16,120 nucleotides of DNA from an uncultured Bacteroidales bacterium. Lineage in GTDB: Bacteria; Bacteroidota; Bacteroidia; Bacteroidales; P3. The notes beneath the pieces are model-generated. The model searched no databases, was not told the origin of the DNA, and was given only the letters and a program-made list of their open reading frames with translations. The stretch lies in contig CALGGY010000130.1 of NCBI GenBank assembly GCA_937915785.1, positions 1 through 16,120 on the forward strand, in the 5' to 3' direction. A program made the translations under genes and the position numbers. Within the stretch, counting starts at the first letter, position 1, and each line of letters opens with the position of its first letter. Shown here piece after piece: positions 15,092 to 16,120 of this stretch.

Positions 15092-15112
15092 TTCTTTATT
15101 AATGCTTTCTTT
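15065..15112. repeat. 18-bp near-perfect repeat across a gene junction
   Basis: TTTATTAAcGCTTTCTTT at 15065-15082 recurs as TTTATTAAtGCTTTCTTT at 15095-15112, 17 of 18 bases identical with a 30-bp offset. One copy lies in the end of the HELGH-motif gene and the other in the start of the 104-residue gene, in different reading frames. The ATGA overlap sits between them. It may be the trace of a small duplication when the two genes were joined. Confidence 0.55.
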
Positions 15113-16120
15113 AAATCAATATTTGAGCGTTTTATTGCTTCCAACCTTTCGCGGAGGCCCAAAGCTGTGTTTATGTCAAACGGCATTTGTGGATAATTAT
15201 TGTTTGCAAACAGGTCGGCGAAAAATTCCCTTGCTTCAATGTCGGGATCGTTCAATGCATTATAATGATAGTTTATAGGCATATATAAGAAAGTCCTATT
15301 GGACAAATTCCGAGTATCAAAGCCGTCTGCAATATGGCCCAATTCGTGCGAGATGCTCCATCCATCTAAAGTGCCTTTCGGTATATAGATTAGTTTATCA
15401 TTATGTCCGTATTGTTTATCGGTAGCAATTTTCATTTTTTTGATGCCCTCAACCATTTTAGAAAGTTCTTCGTCGGTCAGTAGTCCGTACGACTTTCGTG
15501 CGGCACTGTTTGTCAGCAATCTGATAGCTTCGGCATTGAACGGGTGCAGCAATTTGTTCATGGCGTTAGTTCGCCAATAATCCATAAAAGACATTTGCGG
15601 AATGTTGCTTGCAAACGAGCTTTCCAATCTAGGGTCAACCCTTGTGTAAAAGCCTTTGCCAATAAAAGGGATATTGTGTTTTTTGTAGAATGCCACATCG
15701 GGGTGGTCTATACTCATCGGGTATTTCAACGTCCAGTGTTCACCCAAATGTCCAAAATCGGCACCTGATATTCCATGTTTTGCAGCATTTCTTATTTGCA
15801 CGGCATAGTCGCCCCTGAACAAGGAGTTGTTCTTGATATTCTCTCCTTTGAGAGCAAATGTCGGTTGTGGAGTCCCTTCCCAATTATGCATAATTTGCTC
15901 TGGTGTAACAGCATTGAAGTTTGTTTCATTCAATAATTTAGCTTGTTTTGTTAAGGCTTCTTTGCCGGCAATGTATTCTTCGTATGTTCTGGGCAATGCA
16001 CCTTTTTTTCTTAACAATATAACTCCATCCTGCAAATCTTTTTGGCCGTCAAATATTAGGTCGGGAGCCAATAGTGTCCAAAATAATTTTGGGAGATTTT
16101 TGTGAATAGACAGAGAATGT
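15088..16120 (-). CDS. HELGH-motif zincin-like protein, C-terminal part (effector candidate)
   Basis: The frame is open from the stop at 15088-15090 to the right edge of the window, so the 5' end lies outside. A TTG at 16071 is the first possible start, but codons upstream of it still read as protein. Counting from that TTG, the visible 327 residues contain SISHELGHIADGF (239-251), an HExxH zinc-protease motif, followed by DPDIEAREFFADLFA (275-289), whose Glu is a good third metal ligand. That order (HELGH, then ExxxFA) resembles zincin toxin domains such as anthrax lethal factor-like ones, but I cannot assign a family. Sequences before it (VTPEQIMHNWEGTP, SGADFGHLGEHWTLKYPMS, HPDVAFYKKHNIPFIGKGFY) are unrecognised. 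The DNA is much more AT-rich than the rest of the window, suggesting transfer. The ATGA-coupled small gene downstream supports an effector/immunity pair. Confidence 0.6.
   Translation of the reverse strand, partial: HSLSIHKNLPKLFWTLLAPDLIFDGQKDLQDGVILLRKKGALPRTYEEYIAGKEALTKQAKLLNETNFNAVTPEQIMHNWEGTPQPTFALKGENIKNNSLFRGDYAVQIRNAAKHGISGADFGHLGEHWTLKYPMSIDHPDVAFYKKHNIPFIGKGFYTRVDPRLESSFASNIPQMSFMDYWRTNAMNKLLHPFNAEAIRLLTNSAARKSYGLLTDEELSKMVEGIKKMKIATDKQYGHNDKLIYIPKGTLDGWSISHELGHIADGFDTRNLSNRTFLYMPINYHYNALNDPDIEAREFFADLFANNNYPQMPFDINTALGLRERLEAIKRSNIDLKKALIKK

Noticed and set aside
14751..15640. AGGGTCAACCC occurring at 14751 and again near 15630 as a possible attachment-site pair
   Set aside because: Only 11 bp and nearly self-palindromic, and the second copy lies inside the coding frame; chance is the simpler explanation.

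Overview
The window looks like a chromosomal segment of a Bacteroidales (Bacteroidota) bacterium. The evidence is the promoter style (TAnnTTTG -7 boxes, no sigma70-type -35/-10), very weak Shine-Dalgarno sequences, lipoprotein signals with relaxed lipoboxes, and gene families typical of the group (DUF4369/TlpA-like protein, TerC/Alx-type exporter, acyltransferase with a membrane tail, META-domain lipoprotein). No rRNA, tRNA, CRISPR array or intact transposase is visible.

Layout. (1) 1-404 is gene-free and holds two related GC-rich palindromes. (2) 405-3362 (minus) is a META/HslJ-domain envelope protein followed 21 nt later by priA, the replication-restart helicase. (3) 3363-3554 is a divergent promoter region. 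(4) 3555-6499 (plus) is a tight three-gene unit: AtoE-family short-chain fatty acid transporter, PepT tripeptidase and an SMR (Gdx/SugE-like) exporter. (5) 6500-6966 is intergenic, with a 23-bp direct repeat, a probable gene remnant and a good promoter. (6) 6967-12587 (plus) holds a small lipoprotein, a DUF4369/thioredoxin-fold protein lacking the CxxC site, and a unit of TPR protein, TerC/Alx-like exporter and acyltransferase whose genes are 2 and 4 nt apart. (7) A hairpin with a U-tract at 12604-12636 ends the convergent minus-strand gene, a lipoprotein zinc peptidase resembling family M49 (12662-14305). (8) 14306-14776 is gene-poor, with a hairpin and a tiny Cys/Gly-rich ORF. (9) 14777-16120 (minus) is a clearly AT-rich island: the C-terminal part of a protein with a HELGH zincin motif, coupled by an ATGA overlap to a 104-residue unknown protein. 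The arrangement resembles an effector/toxin and immunity pair.

Most of the window is ordinary core genome: DNA restart, peptide and fatty-acid metabolism, envelope lipids and metal homeostasis. The accessory-looking parts are the right-hand AT-rich pair and the repeat-bearing spacers. Four promoters share an extended form of the Bacteroidota -7 box (A-tract, T[C/G]G, then TAnnTTTG), the clearest regulatory pattern seen here.
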